Part shown: piece after piece, positions 42,946 to 53,300 of the stretch
Numbering within the stretch: position 1 is the first letter of the stretch
Layout of the letters: the number at the start of each line of letters is the position of its first letter
NCBI RefSeq assembly: GCF_000293885.2
Contig: NZ_CP010945.1
Coordinates: 930,001 to 994,000 of the forward strand
Direction: 5' to 3'
Source of the DNA: Pseudomonas fluorescens NCIMB 11764
Lineage (GTDB): Bacteria > Pseudomonadota > Gammaproteobacteria > Pseudomonadales > Pseudomonadaceae
DNA length: 64,000 nucleotides
Translations under genes and position numbers: made by a program
Notes under the pieces: generated by a model
The model's database searches: none
What the model saw: the letters and a program-made list of their open reading frames with translations, nothing else
Told to the model about the DNA's origin: nothing

Positions 42946-45900
42946 CTATAGATGGAAAAACACCTGTTTGGCCATCGTAGGGCTAATCTCACCGCGCCAT
43001 ATGCTGGTCACAGCGTGGCCAGCGGCCTGTTGATCCTTCTGAAAATTCAGACCCAGGCGGCGCTGCGCGGCCGTTTTCAGATGGGCCTTGATAAAGGAAT
43101 CTGGCGCAGCCACCTTTGTCCGGTAGTGAAAATGTGCATACCACAGCACATTGTTGCCGGGGTCGCGGATCTCGTATTCCTGCAAAAAATCAGTGCCTTT
43201 ACCCGCAGAGCTATCGGTTCGCCCGCCGATCTTGCGGATGCTTATCTCTTCCTTCCCCAACAGATATTCCACCGCACCCGCGGTCGGGTTCCTCAATTTG
43301 TACATTTCAATACGTGTTTGCTGTGCCAGTTCCCGAAGACGCGTGGCAGCCTCCCTCAACTGATCGACGGCTGGCTGTAGCGACTCTTCACCCACCGGCC
43401 GGGTCAATTGCTCAATATTGGCGGCTGCGGCATCAAACGGGTCAGCCTGGTCCATGATGAGGCTCTCTACATCGGCCGGCGAATGAGTGGTTTTGGACAT
43501 CCGCCTGGCGTCGGCCACCTTCCTGTCGTATCCGGCCAAGAGCTCTCGCGCATTTTTCTCCAGTTTCTTGAGCTTCCTTTTGGCCCGGACACTCAGCTCC
43601 GCGCCTCCCAGCAGCCGTAGGCGGAAATCGAAGCTCCAGCGACCCTGCTCGTCGCTTTTGAGCCAGGGCCCCCTCAACAGCGAACCCTTCGGATCAGTGA
43701 TCACCGCACCCTCCAATGTGGGTGAAACCCGAAACCAGTCATCCTCGACGCAGGCATACCAGTAGCCATCTTGCCGATAAAGCCCACGAAACTCGCCGGA
43801 ATTGACCAACCCACTTTCGCGCGGCGGCGCCGGGAGCTTGAAGGTGTCCAGTTTGGCCAGTTGCCGCGCTGACAACTGGCCTCGCGCACCGGTCCAGCCA
43901 TAAAAGAGCCTCGTTTTCCCTTTGACAGGAACGGCTGAGGCAGGCCGCGTGAGGTTATTGGCGAGCTGGATACGCTGTTCCAGCGCGGTTTCGCGGACAA
44001 CGCCAGACACTTCGCCACGCGCAATGGAACGCATGGGGGACCCCGAATGCACCAATATCAAGGCCAGGTTCATCAACACATCGGCCGCCGCTGACCATCG
44101 ACTGTCGGGATGCTCGCTTTGGACAAACACTTCAACGCTTTTCGTGAGTTGCACCAACAGCCCCATGGCTGCAAACGGGCCGTCCAATAGTGGCTGTAGC
44201 AGGTTGAACAATGCCCACCCGAAGTCCTTGAGTTGATCCCAACGGGCCTCCGAGTTCGACACGGAATCATCCTTGGCCCGCTTGATCAGTGCCTGGGCGC
44301 AAGCCCGGTACAACGCGCTGAACACGTCCTCAGACAACGCCTCGCTGGCGAGCGAGACACGTTGTGGCAGGAGCGCGTCGAAGTCACCGAAAACGACCCG
44401 TCCCACATGGGGCTCCACAAAGCCGCCGTTGGCATAGACGTGGTGAACGGAGGGTGCGAGCCCGGCCAGCACGCTGCCCTGCAACGGCGGGTCCTCCTGA
44501 ATCGCACTTAACAGAGCTGCCCACGAGACAAACTCGAGCATTGGCTCGACCGAAGCAGGCCGGTAGAGAATGTATGGCCCGCGTCCAAGCGCCTGCGGGC
44601 CGATCACAAACATGTTCAAGACGTAGTCCTTTCTGGAGTCGGCTCCAGTCTGGAATCCCAGCGGTCTGACCACCATGGCCTGTCCCTCGACCTGACGATC
44701 GAACGCGTCGGGTTGCAGGGCGGCGACAACCTGCCGATAGGCCAGATCCGTCAGACGACTGCGGATTCTCAGCTCCAGCGCCAACAGCGGCAGCTGAATG
44801 CACATGCTCGCGTGAAACTGTTCTCGTCGCTGCTCGAACTCCTGAGGGACGTCCAGCAATTTGCGCTGCAACATGTCGGGATAACGCTGGCCAAGATCGG
44901 CGCGATTGGTCAGTTCCCTCAAATAGTCATAGGTCAGCCACAGCGGTGGTTCGCCGCTGCGATAAAGAATCTGCGCTGGAACCCGGGGCAAGGCGCCGAC
45001 ATTTTTCACCGCCAATTGGGCAAATGCCGAGCGGGTTGATTGGTAGCGAGGCTCGGGGAATGGCGGGTCGATGATTTCGAATGCCGAGTTCTCCAATCGC
45101 TGCTGCACCACCTCGATATCGCGCACTCTAACAGGCCTGCGGGCCGGATCGTCCTCGACCATCAGCGCCTTCAATGCCTGCTCGGCGTACTCATGAATCG
45201 GCACGATGCCCGACAGGAATGAAGTACCGGTACGATTGCGGGCCGCCAGCGTGGCCAACAGCCTGCTGTAAGCAGCGCGCTGCACCGGACTGGCTTGCTT
45301 GAGCCATGACGGCAACAAGCCCTTGAGGGTGGACAACCGGGCTTCATGACCTGACCGAAAGGCACCGAGCAACGTCGTCGGGCTACTGATCTGCTCCAAC
45401 CGTCGCTCGAGCGTCGGCAAATCGACGAAGACCGCGGGCTTGATCGTCGCGATAACCTGCAACTGACGCTCGAGAAGGCTCAGGGTCAGTGCGTCGAAAA
45501 TGTCATGTTCAGCCCAGTAGTTGCTAAGTGACAGGCGCTGGCGTGCACCAAACCATGATTGCGTCATGGCTTCCTCGGAGCTGAACACTTCGATTCCGCC
45601 GGTCAATGTGAACAGCAACGCAATGGTTCGCCCTTCCACTTTGCGGCGCATCGACAGGACCAGTACATCATCCGGCATCAAGGTGCTGGAGTCCTCGCAC
45701 ACGAGTGTCACGGCAGCCTCGGTCGCCGCATCGCCCTGGGCTGTTTCGCGCTGGGCATTATCGGGGTAATCAAGCACGCCCTGGACCGTCAGCAGTGCAT
45801 CACCGGCAAGTGCCTGAGAAGCCATGCGCAGTTGCTCTTGAAACAGGTTGCGAAGTTGTTGCCAGGGACTGGCGTCGCCCTCGTTCGATTGGCTCCAGAA

Positions 45901-46347
45901 GGCTGCCAGCTCTTGTTGATAGCACTCCAGCAAATGCGGCCCCCACTCATCGAGCACCTCCAGGATTTCGCTCAACTCGACGTCAATGGCTGAAGGCGTT
46001 TCTACGTTGGCGTACCGTGAAAGAAAGCTCTCGTCACTGAATACTCTGCAACTGCCCTTCCAGTAACTTTCGAGCAAAAGATCCGTCAGTCCATGGCTTT
46101 GATAACTGGCAAAGCTTGACCCTGTCGGGGTTTCACTCCGCCGAGGTTCGAGAACGACAGCGGTGGCCACCGGGATATCGAAGCCGGGAAACCGGTCATC
46201 AAGGACTTGTTGCAAGGTCCTTCGTGCCGTTTCTCGCAAGGTCGGTCGATCGGCAAACAGGTGCAAAATGCTCAAGGCCTGTGAAACCACCTCGGCGTCC
46301 GGACGCAGCGGACGGGAAACGGTTGGTGTAACGTCTGAAGATGTCAA
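42946..46347 (-). CDS. Giant DUF6543 (dermonecrotic-toxin-like) protein, short paralogue
   Basis: A 1133-residue protein of the type annotated in Pseudomonas as dermonecrotic toxin domain/DUF6543; biochemical activity unknown to me. Landmarks shared with the larger paralogue at 50317-54900: MFVIGPQALGRGPYILYRP (mid protein), YWYACVEDDWFRV around Trp863, FDFRLRLLGG, a helical Lys/Arg/Glu region after about 910, and the last 110 residues with NNVLWYAHFHYRTK and GEISPTMAKQVFFH. No signal peptide or clear membrane helices. Start is TTG with a weakly placed AAGGA; an alternative start further in cannot be excluded. It runs alone on the minus strand, convergent with asparaginase. Confidence 0.78.
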   Translation of the reverse strand: MTSSDVTPTVSRPLRPDAEVVSQALSILHLFADRPTLRETARRTLQQVLDDRFPGFDIPVATAVVLEPRRSETPTGSSFASYQSHGLTDLLLESYWKGSCRVFSDESFLSRYANVETPSAIDVELSEILEVLDEWGPHLLECYQQELAAFWSQSNEGDASPWQQLRNLFQEQLRMASQALAGDALLTVQGVLDYPDNAQRETAQGDAATEAAVTLVCEDSSTLMPDDVLVLSMRRKVEGRTIALLFTLTGGIEVFSSEEAMTQSWFGARQRLSLSNYWAEHDIFDALTLSLLERQLQVIATIKPAVFVDLPTLERRLEQISSPTTLLGAFRSGHEARLSTLKGLLPSWLKQASPVQRAAYSRLLATLAARNRTGTSFLSGIVPIHEYAEQALKALMVEDDPARRPVRVRDIEVVQQRLENSAFEIIDPPFPEPRYQSTRSAFAQLAVKNVGALPRVPAQILYRSGEPPLWLTYDYLRELTNRADLGQRYPDMLQRKLLDVPQEFEQRREQFHASMCIQLPLLALELRIRSRLTDLAYRQVVAALQPDAFDRQVEGQAMVVRPLGFQTGADSRKDYVLNMFVIGPQALGRGPYILYRPASVEPMLEFVSWAALLSAIQEDPPLQGSVLAGLAPSVHHVYANGGFVEPHVGRVVFGDFDALLPQRVSLASEALSEDVFSALYRACAQALIKRAKDDSVSNSEARWDQLKDFGWALFNLLQPLLDGPFAAMGLLVQLTKSVEVFVQSEHPDSRWSAAADVLMNLALILVHSGSPMRSIARGEVSGVVRETALEQRIQLANNLTRPASAVPVKGKTRLFYGWTGARGQLSARQLAKLDTFKLPAPPRESGLVNSGEFRGLYRQDGYWYACVEDDWFRVSPTLEGAVITDPKGSLLRGPWLKSDEQGRWSFDFRLRLLGGAELSVRAKRKLKKLEKNARELLAGYDRKVADARRMSKTTHSPADVESLIMDQADPFDAAAANIEQLTRPVGEESLQPAVDQLREAATRLRELAQQTRIEMYKLRNPTAGAVEYLLGKEEISIRKIGGRTDSSAGKGTDFLQEYEIRDPGNNVLWYAHFHYRTKVAAPDSFIKAHLKTAAQRRLGLNFQKDQQAAGHAVTSIWRGEISPTMAKQVFFHL

Positions 46348-46558
46348 GATTCAGGTCCATCCTTGGGTACATGAAAATGTCGTAAAGACAGCCAACGCAT
46401 GGGCGTGACAGTCATGACCAAGGTAGGGGCCTTGCAGGCATTGGAGGCGTTAACGGGATACTACTTCTGTTACCAATGGTTTCGCCGGACCTGTCGAAAC
46501 CCTATCGATCAGGCACACAACTTGCTCCCATTCCAGCAACTCAAGAATGGAACATCCC

Positions 46559-47566
46559 ATGCTCCACTCCCATCTCACCACCCTCAACGCCGTCTCGCTG
46601 ATCCTCAACACCTTCAAGGCCGAAGGCTTGTCCAGTGAGGCGCTATTGGCCGGCAGCGGCATCAGTGCGGCGGATCTGAACCGCGCCGACACACGCATCA
46701 CCACCAATCAAGAGATGCAAGTCTGCGCCAACGCTGTCGCACTCAAGCGTGACATCGGCCTGGAACTGGGTCGGCGGATGCACGTGTCCTGCTACGGCAT
46801 ACTCGGCTATGCACTGCTGACCAGTGCCACCTTCGGTGACGCTTTGCGCCTTGCGATGCGATATCCGGCGTTGCTGGGAACACTTTTCGAACTGAGCCTG
46901 GAGGAGGATGGCAAGCGTGTCTGGTTCGTCGCGGCCGATTATCGTGAGAGCCCGGCGATGGCCGTGTTCAACGCCGAGTTCTGCCTGGTTTCGCTCAAGG
47001 TCATCTGCGACGACCTACTCGGTCATCCGCTGCCACTGCTCGCTGCTCGCTTCGAACACGCCGCGCCCGACTACGAAGCGACCTACGCCGAACACTTCAA
47101 CTGCCCGCTGCATTTTGAAGCACGGGACAACGCCTTCGCCTTCGACAAGCACTGGCTCGACCAGCCCTTGCCGTTGTCCGATGTGATTACCCATCAAGCC
47201 ATGGCCGAACGCTGCCGCAAGCAGAACGTCGAGTTCACCGGGCGCCAGGCGTGGCTGGGGCGAATTCGGCAACTGCTCAGCGCGCAACTGAATGCCGCGC
47301 CTGGGTTGGAGGGCCTGGCCGAGCAGATGAATTGTTCGGCGCGAACCCTGCGTCGGCACCTCAAGGACCTAGGCTGCAGCTACCAGGAACTGCTCGATGA
47401 ATTGCGCTTCGAACAGGCCAAGCTGTTGCTGTGCGAGGATCAGTTGCCGATCTATCAGATCGCCGAGGCCCTGGGCTTCAGCGAGACCGCGAGTTTTCGC
47501 CATGCCTTTGTGCGCTGGAGCGGAGTAGCGCCGAGCCAGTTCCGCCCGCAGCACCGCCCCTTGTAG
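46559..47566 (+). CDS. AraC-family regulator with Arabinose_bd-type N-terminus
   Basis: A 335-residue regulator. The N-terminal domain (about 15-190) has the pattern of the PF12625 group (LELGRRMHVSCYGILGYALLTSATFGDAL, FEHAAPDYEATYAEHFNCPLHF). The C-terminal double HTH is clear: MNCSARTLRRHLKDLGCSYQ and IYQIAEALGFSETASFRHAF. GGAA eight bases before this Met favours it over one four codons earlier. It precedes the acetylpolyamine amidohydrolase gene on the same strand, so it may control that operon. A REP element begins at its stop codon. Confidence 0.9.
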   Translation: MLHSHLTTLNAVSLILNTFKAEGLSSEALLAGSGISAADLNRADTRITTNQEMQVCANAVALKRDIGLELGRRMHVSCYGILGYALLTSATFGDALRLAMRYPALLGTLFELSLEEDGKRVWFVAADYRESPAMAVFNAEFCLVSLKVICDDLLGHPLPLLAARFEHAAPDYEATYAEHFNCPLHFEARDNAFAFDKHWLDQPLPLSDVITHQAMAERCRKQNVEFTGRQAWLGRIRQLLSAQLNAAPGLEGLAEQMNCSARTLRRHLKDLGCSYQELLDELRFEQAKLLLCEDQLPIYQIAEALGFSETASFRHAFVRWSGVAPSQFRPQHRPL

Positions 47567-47645
47567 GCGCTGGCTTGCCAGCGAAGTGGCCAGTGCATCT
47601 GACTCGGCTGTAATGCCGCCTTCGCGGGCAAGCCCGCTCCCACAG
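47562..47645. repeat. REP-like imperfect inverted repeat
   Basis: TGTAGGCGCTGGCTTGCCAGCG and TTCGCGGGCAAGCCCGCTCC pair imperfectly; the repeat overlaps the AraC stop codon. Confidence 0.6.
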
Positions 47646-47811
47646 AGTCTGCATTCCATGCGCCACGCCAGGGCCTGGCGCATTAAAAAGGGGCGAATTT
47701 CGGTCAGATTTTTTGGCCATATAAATCCCCTTTTGGCCTTTCCTGCCGTTCTCCGAATCGCCTTCCGCCGCAAGACTGTAGCCAACCGATTCAGCCTGCG
47801 GAGAACAAGAA

Positions 47812-48843
<1,032 letters not shown>

Positions 48844-48856
48844 GGAAACAACAATA

Positions 48857-49957
48857 ATGAACAGACTCAAGCGTCTTATCGTCCCCGCCCTGTGCGCCAC
48901 GGTGCTCAGCGGGGCCGCTCACGCCGAAGAGCGAACGTTGCGCGTCTACAACTGGTTCGACTACATCACCCCCAAAGCGCTGGAGGACTTCAAGGCGCAG
49001 AACACCCAGACCAAACTGGTCTACGACATCTTCGACACTAACGAAGCGCTGGAAGCCAAACTGCTGACCGGCAACTCCGGTTACGACGTGGTGGTGCCGT
49101 CCAACGTGTTCCTCGCCAAGCAGATCGAGGCCGGCGTTTTCCAGCCGCTGGACCGCAGCAAGCTGCCGAACTGGAACCACCTCGATCCCAAGCTGATGAA
49201 GCTGATCGAAGCCAACGACCCAGGCAACAAATTCGCCGTGCCGTACATGTACGGCACCATCCTGATCGGCTTCAACCCGGACAAAGTCAAAGCCGCGCTG
49301 GGCGCCGACGCGCCGGTGGACAGTTGGGACCTGATCTTCAAGGAAGAAAACATCAGCAAGCTCAAGCAGTGCGGCGTCGCCCTGCTCGACTCGCCGTCGG
49401 AGATCCTGCCGCTGGCCCTGCAACACCTCGGCCTGGACCCCAACAGCAAGAAGCCGGCGGACTACGCAAAGGCTGAAGCGCTGTTGATGAAAATCCGGCC
49501 GTATGTCACTTACTTCCACTCCTCCAAATACATGGCCGACATCGCCAACGGTGACATCTGCGTCGCGGTCGGTTATTCCGGCAGCTTCTCCCAGGCCGCC
49601 AACCGCGCCAAAGAGGCCAAGAACGGGGTCATCGTCGACATGCGCTTGCCAAAAGAAGGCGCGCCGATCTGGTTCGACATGCTCGCGATTCCGAAGGGCG
49701 CGAAGAACACCGAGGACGCCTACACCTTCATCAACTACCTGCTGCAACCGCAGGTGATTGCGCCGGTCAGCGACTTCGTCGGTTACCCGAACCCGAACAA
49801 GGACGCCACGGAAATGGTCGACCCGGCGATCCGCAACAACCCGAACCTGTACCCGACCGAAGCGGCGATGGGCACGCTTTACACCCTGCAACCGCTACCG
49901 CGTGATGCCGAACGTGCGCGCACGCGAGCCTGGACCAAAATCAAGTCAGGGACCTGA
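48857..49957 (+). CDS. Periplasmic polyamine-binding protein (PotF/SpuD family)
   Basis: Binding protein for putrescine-, spermidine- or acetylpolyamine-type ligands. The 366-residue product has a signal peptide (residues 1-23, ALCATVLSGAAHA) and the family start RTLRVYNWFDYITPKALEDF, ligand-site segments YDVVVPSNVFLAKQ and SDFVGYPNPNKDA. No ABC permease or ATPase gene follows, so it must rely on components elsewhere. Cotranscribed with the amidohydrolase. Its terminator appears to have been split by a MITE-like insertion. Confidence 0.92.
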   Translation: MNRLKRLIVPALCATVLSGAAHAEERTLRVYNWFDYITPKALEDFKAQNTQTKLVYDIFDTNEALEAKLLTGNSGYDVVVPSNVFLAKQIEAGVFQPLDRSKLPNWNHLDPKLMKLIEANDPGNKFAVPYMYGTILIGFNPDKVKAALGADAPVDSWDLIFKEENISKLKQCGVALLDSPSEILPLALQHLGLDPNSKKPADYAKAEALLMKIRPYVTYFHSSKYMADIANGDICVAVGYSGSFSQAANRAKEAKNGVIVDMRLPKEGAPIWFDMLAIPKGAKNTEDAYTFINYLLQPQVIAPVSDFVGYPNPNKDATEMVDPAIRNNPNLYPTEAAMGTLYTLQPLPRDAERARTRAWTKIKSGT

Positions 49958-49973
49958 AACCCCTTGAAAACCG

Positions 49974-49991
49974 AAGACCCGCCGTGATGCG
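49974..49991 (+). terminator. Left half of split potF terminator
   Basis: AAGACCCGC followed by CGTGATGCG. Rejoined with the sequence after 50201 it makes a nine-base stem, a six-base loop and a T-run. Confidence 0.7.
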
Positions 49992-50189
49992 CAATGTTGT
50001 TCACTTAAGAGTGTCTTGAATCAAAGGAAACTTGTGGCGAGGGAGCTTGCTCCCGCTTGAGTGCGTAGCACTCACAAAACTCGGCAATAGTTGTCAGATT
50101 TTTGGGGCCGCTACGCAGCCCAGCGCGAGCAAGCTCGCTCGCCACAAAGGTATGCACGATCCAAGAGCGCGCTTAAGTGAACAGCATTG
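49992..50189. mobile_element. MITE-like element of about 200 bp with terminal inverted repeats
   Basis: The ends are inverted repeats: CAATGTTGTTCACTTAAG on the left and, reading inward from the right, CAATGCTGTTCACTTAAG, one mismatch in 18, with partial pairing continuing to CTTGAATC/CTTGGATC. A 12-bp direct repeat CGCCGTGATGCG flanks it (49980-49991 and 50190-50201). A REP pair lies inside. No coding capacity. P. fluorescens SBW25 has described MITE-like families of this size (R178, R200); identity to them was not checked. Confidence 0.75.
50032..50147. repeat. REP-type inverted repeat inside the MITE-like element
   Basis: TTGTGGCGAGGGAGCTTGCTC and an imperfect complement (GCGAGCAAGCTCGCTCGCCAC) enclose two smaller stems. 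Confidence 0.8.
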
Positions 50190-50316
50190 CGCCGTGATGC
50201 GGGTCTTTTTTTGCCTGCGATATTTATGTACCGCCAGGCCTGTGAGGTCGCCCGATACCGTCACCTGATCAGCGCTGCGCAATCAACAGCGGCGCATCCT
50301 CAATCAGGAGACGACC

Positions 50317-53300
50317 ATGCCCGACACCGCTTCCCCGAGTGCAGATAACATACTGACCCAACTGGTCACCGGTCCCTCGATCAGAGAGGTTGCAGCGACT
50401 GCATTGGGGCCTGCACTCAACGCGCTTTATCCGCCGTTGAAGATTGACCCGACGCTCGCCACGGTCGTCACTCCGACCTGGGTCGAGACCGGCGGCGATG
50501 TCGTGCCCGGCAGTAATCTGTATGAATCGCTTACCGATGTGTTGGTGCGGATCGGGTTGTCGGGTTCGACGGTGACACTCATCGACGGTGAACATTTCCT
50601 GACCCTGCAACCGGGCGTTGACCCGCCGGCTCAACTGCCGGTAAACATTACGGCCATCGGATCGCTGATCAATACGCTCGCTTCGCAGCTGTTCATTGCC
50701 TACCAGCAACAGCAACTTGATTACTGGAATCAGGAGACAAGCGCTTCGACCCCGCGCTGGCATCAGCTCTCGCAAGCGCTGCAGGACATCTGGAACCTCG
50801 ATGAGGCCACGGACTGGGATGCCGACCAAAAAGCCATGGCCCGTGCCGTGTTCACTCATCCCGATCGGGCCACACGGCGCCAACACGACAAGTACCTGAC
50901 CAAGGCCTGCCTGATCGACACAGAATGCACAGCAAACGCGGTGACCGAACATCTGCGGGTTCTGGATATCGCTGTTTTCGTGGGTACGCTGGATACCCGA
51001 ACCCTGGTCCTGACGCACTCGATTGCCGAAGGCTTCAAGCACTACGACTCTGTTGCGGCGCTGGGTGCCGCATTGTTTGCCCATCCTGGGTCGTCAAGTA
51101 CCGGGCAGACGCTGCAATGGCGTCTGTACGAACCCGAAGGCAATTTCTTTCATCACCAGGCATGTGCGCTGATCGCACTCGAAGCCGAAGCCATCGGTGC
51201 CTTCAACTCCTTTCAGAACGCTGCACCCGCGAGTCTTTCACCGCAGATCAGCGCGGCAGCAAAAAGCTTCACGGAATTTGAAGCCCTGCCCTCGTCGCGC
51301 TTCAACAAGGTTCAGGGGTTACTGACAGGCTGGTTGAACAACGCATTGTCAGCGGACCTGACCCGTTACAGCCGACACCTGATGGACCTGGCGCAGTTGC
51401 GGGAGCAGGACGCTGGAAAAACCTTCGACGAAGGCATCGCCGCACTGCCCGAATTTGCCCTGCAAACCTTGCGAGAACAGATGATCAAAGATCATCCAGC
51501 GGCGGCGAGCCTGAACCTTGAGGACGTGCAAATCAGCATCACCAGCGTCGTTGTCCTGGGCGCTGTCGTGATACCCGGCAAAACGCAGACCGTCACGCTG
51601 TCGCTGATCGAACTGGCGTTGCAAAACCTGATTGCCGTTCCGCTGGGTAACAAGACGGTGCAGTACAAAAACGGCGACCCGGTGCCCGTCTGGATGACGC
51701 CCGCCTACCTGGAGAACCTCGTCACCCAGGTGGATATCGGCGCGGTTTACCCGGCACTGATCAAGCGCAAGTTGCTTGATGACTCGCAAGAAACAGTGCG
51801 CCGACAAGCGCTCTATACGCGTCATTTACGCACCCAGTTGCCCTTGCAGGCGCTGCAACACAAGATGCGCGGCGAAGCCGGTATCGATGAACGAGGCTAC
51901 CAGTACGTCAACGCGGCCCTGCAGCAAAACGCGGCCGAGCGCCGAGTGAACGGACAGGAGATTGTCATTCGCCCGTTGGCCTTCATCGCCGGCAATCGCG
52001 CCGACAGCAAGGTCGACGAAGTCGCCAACATGTTCGTCATCGGTCCGAAGTCCGCTGATCAGGGACCCTGTCTGCTCTACCGGCCATTGCTCGTCCCCTC
52101 GCTGCTGCAGTACCCGAACGAGGCCAATCTGCTGTATGCGATCAAGCACGAAAAGTCCCTTCGCCAATCGGTTCTGGCGTGGCTGGCCGACGACGTGCGC
52201 TTCAACTATTCCCAGTATGTGTTTTGCGGTGAATTGCCTTCGGTCTGGACCCTGACCCAGTTGCTGGTCGATCCCACGTCAGCGCTGGGCAAGATGGGCG
52301 CGGTGTCGCTCAGTGCGGCAGCCCTTGATGACGTTTCACTGGCGCCCCTGTTCAAAGCCAACGCCAACGCCATGATGACCCTGGCTGACCGGCAATCGGT
52401 ATCCAACACGCAAGCCCGCTGGGCGACGCTCAAGCATGGCGCATGGATGCTGTTCAACGTCGCCCTGCCCTTTCTTGGTCGCACTGCCGGGGTTGCCGGG
52501 TGGATCTGGCAGATCATGGACGACTTGCAGGCAATCACGGAGGCCAAAGAGAACGAAGACAGCGAATCTGCCTGGTCCGCCCTGACCGATTTGCTGTTGA
52601 CGCTCGGCATGGTGCTGGCCCATCGGGCTGCCTCTCGCCATAAACCCGTCACGCGCCTGATCGAAAAAGTCGAGCCGCCGGTCACGCCGCCAATCAAGCC
52701 AGCGCACAAAATCACGGTCACTCGTCTGCCCGACCTCGATCAACTGCCTCATACCCATGAAACGTCTTTGCACGCCGTCGCTACGCTGCCGCCTGTCGCG
52801 TTGGGCACCTTGCTGGATGAACTGGAGATCGCCGAACCCAAGGGAATGGCCGTCGCCTCCAGCGCGCCCGGCCCTCACCAACATCTCAGCTCACTTAACG
52901 GAAAATGGTATGCGAAGGTCGGCCAACGATGGTTCGAAGTCACGCTCAACGACAATCACGACGTGCAGATCACTGACTCACGCCTGTCCCCCACGCGCAG
53001 CGGGCCGTTGTTGGTCAAGAACACCAAAGGCGAATGGTTTATCGATACGCGACTGAGACTTAGGGGCGGGGGCAAGGAGAGGCAACGGCTGGAACAGCAA
53101 AACAAGGAGCGCCTGGCTGAACTGAAACAGCAAATGATCGCGTTCGAGGGCCAGACCAAAAGTCGGGAAACAGAACTCAAGGAAGCAGAAAAAAAAGCAC
53201 AGGCACCTACGGCAACCGACAACCATCGTCGCCTGTACCTTGAAATGCTCGACGCGCAGATGTCATTCATCAGCGCCAACATTGAACAGATGAAAGCGTT

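Larger units (their letters stand above)
49958..50316. other. Gap between potF-like gene and giant DUF6543 gene
   Basis: Contains the two halves of a terminator, the MITE-like element between them, and a short leader of the next gene with AGGAG. No separate gene. Confidence 0.8.
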
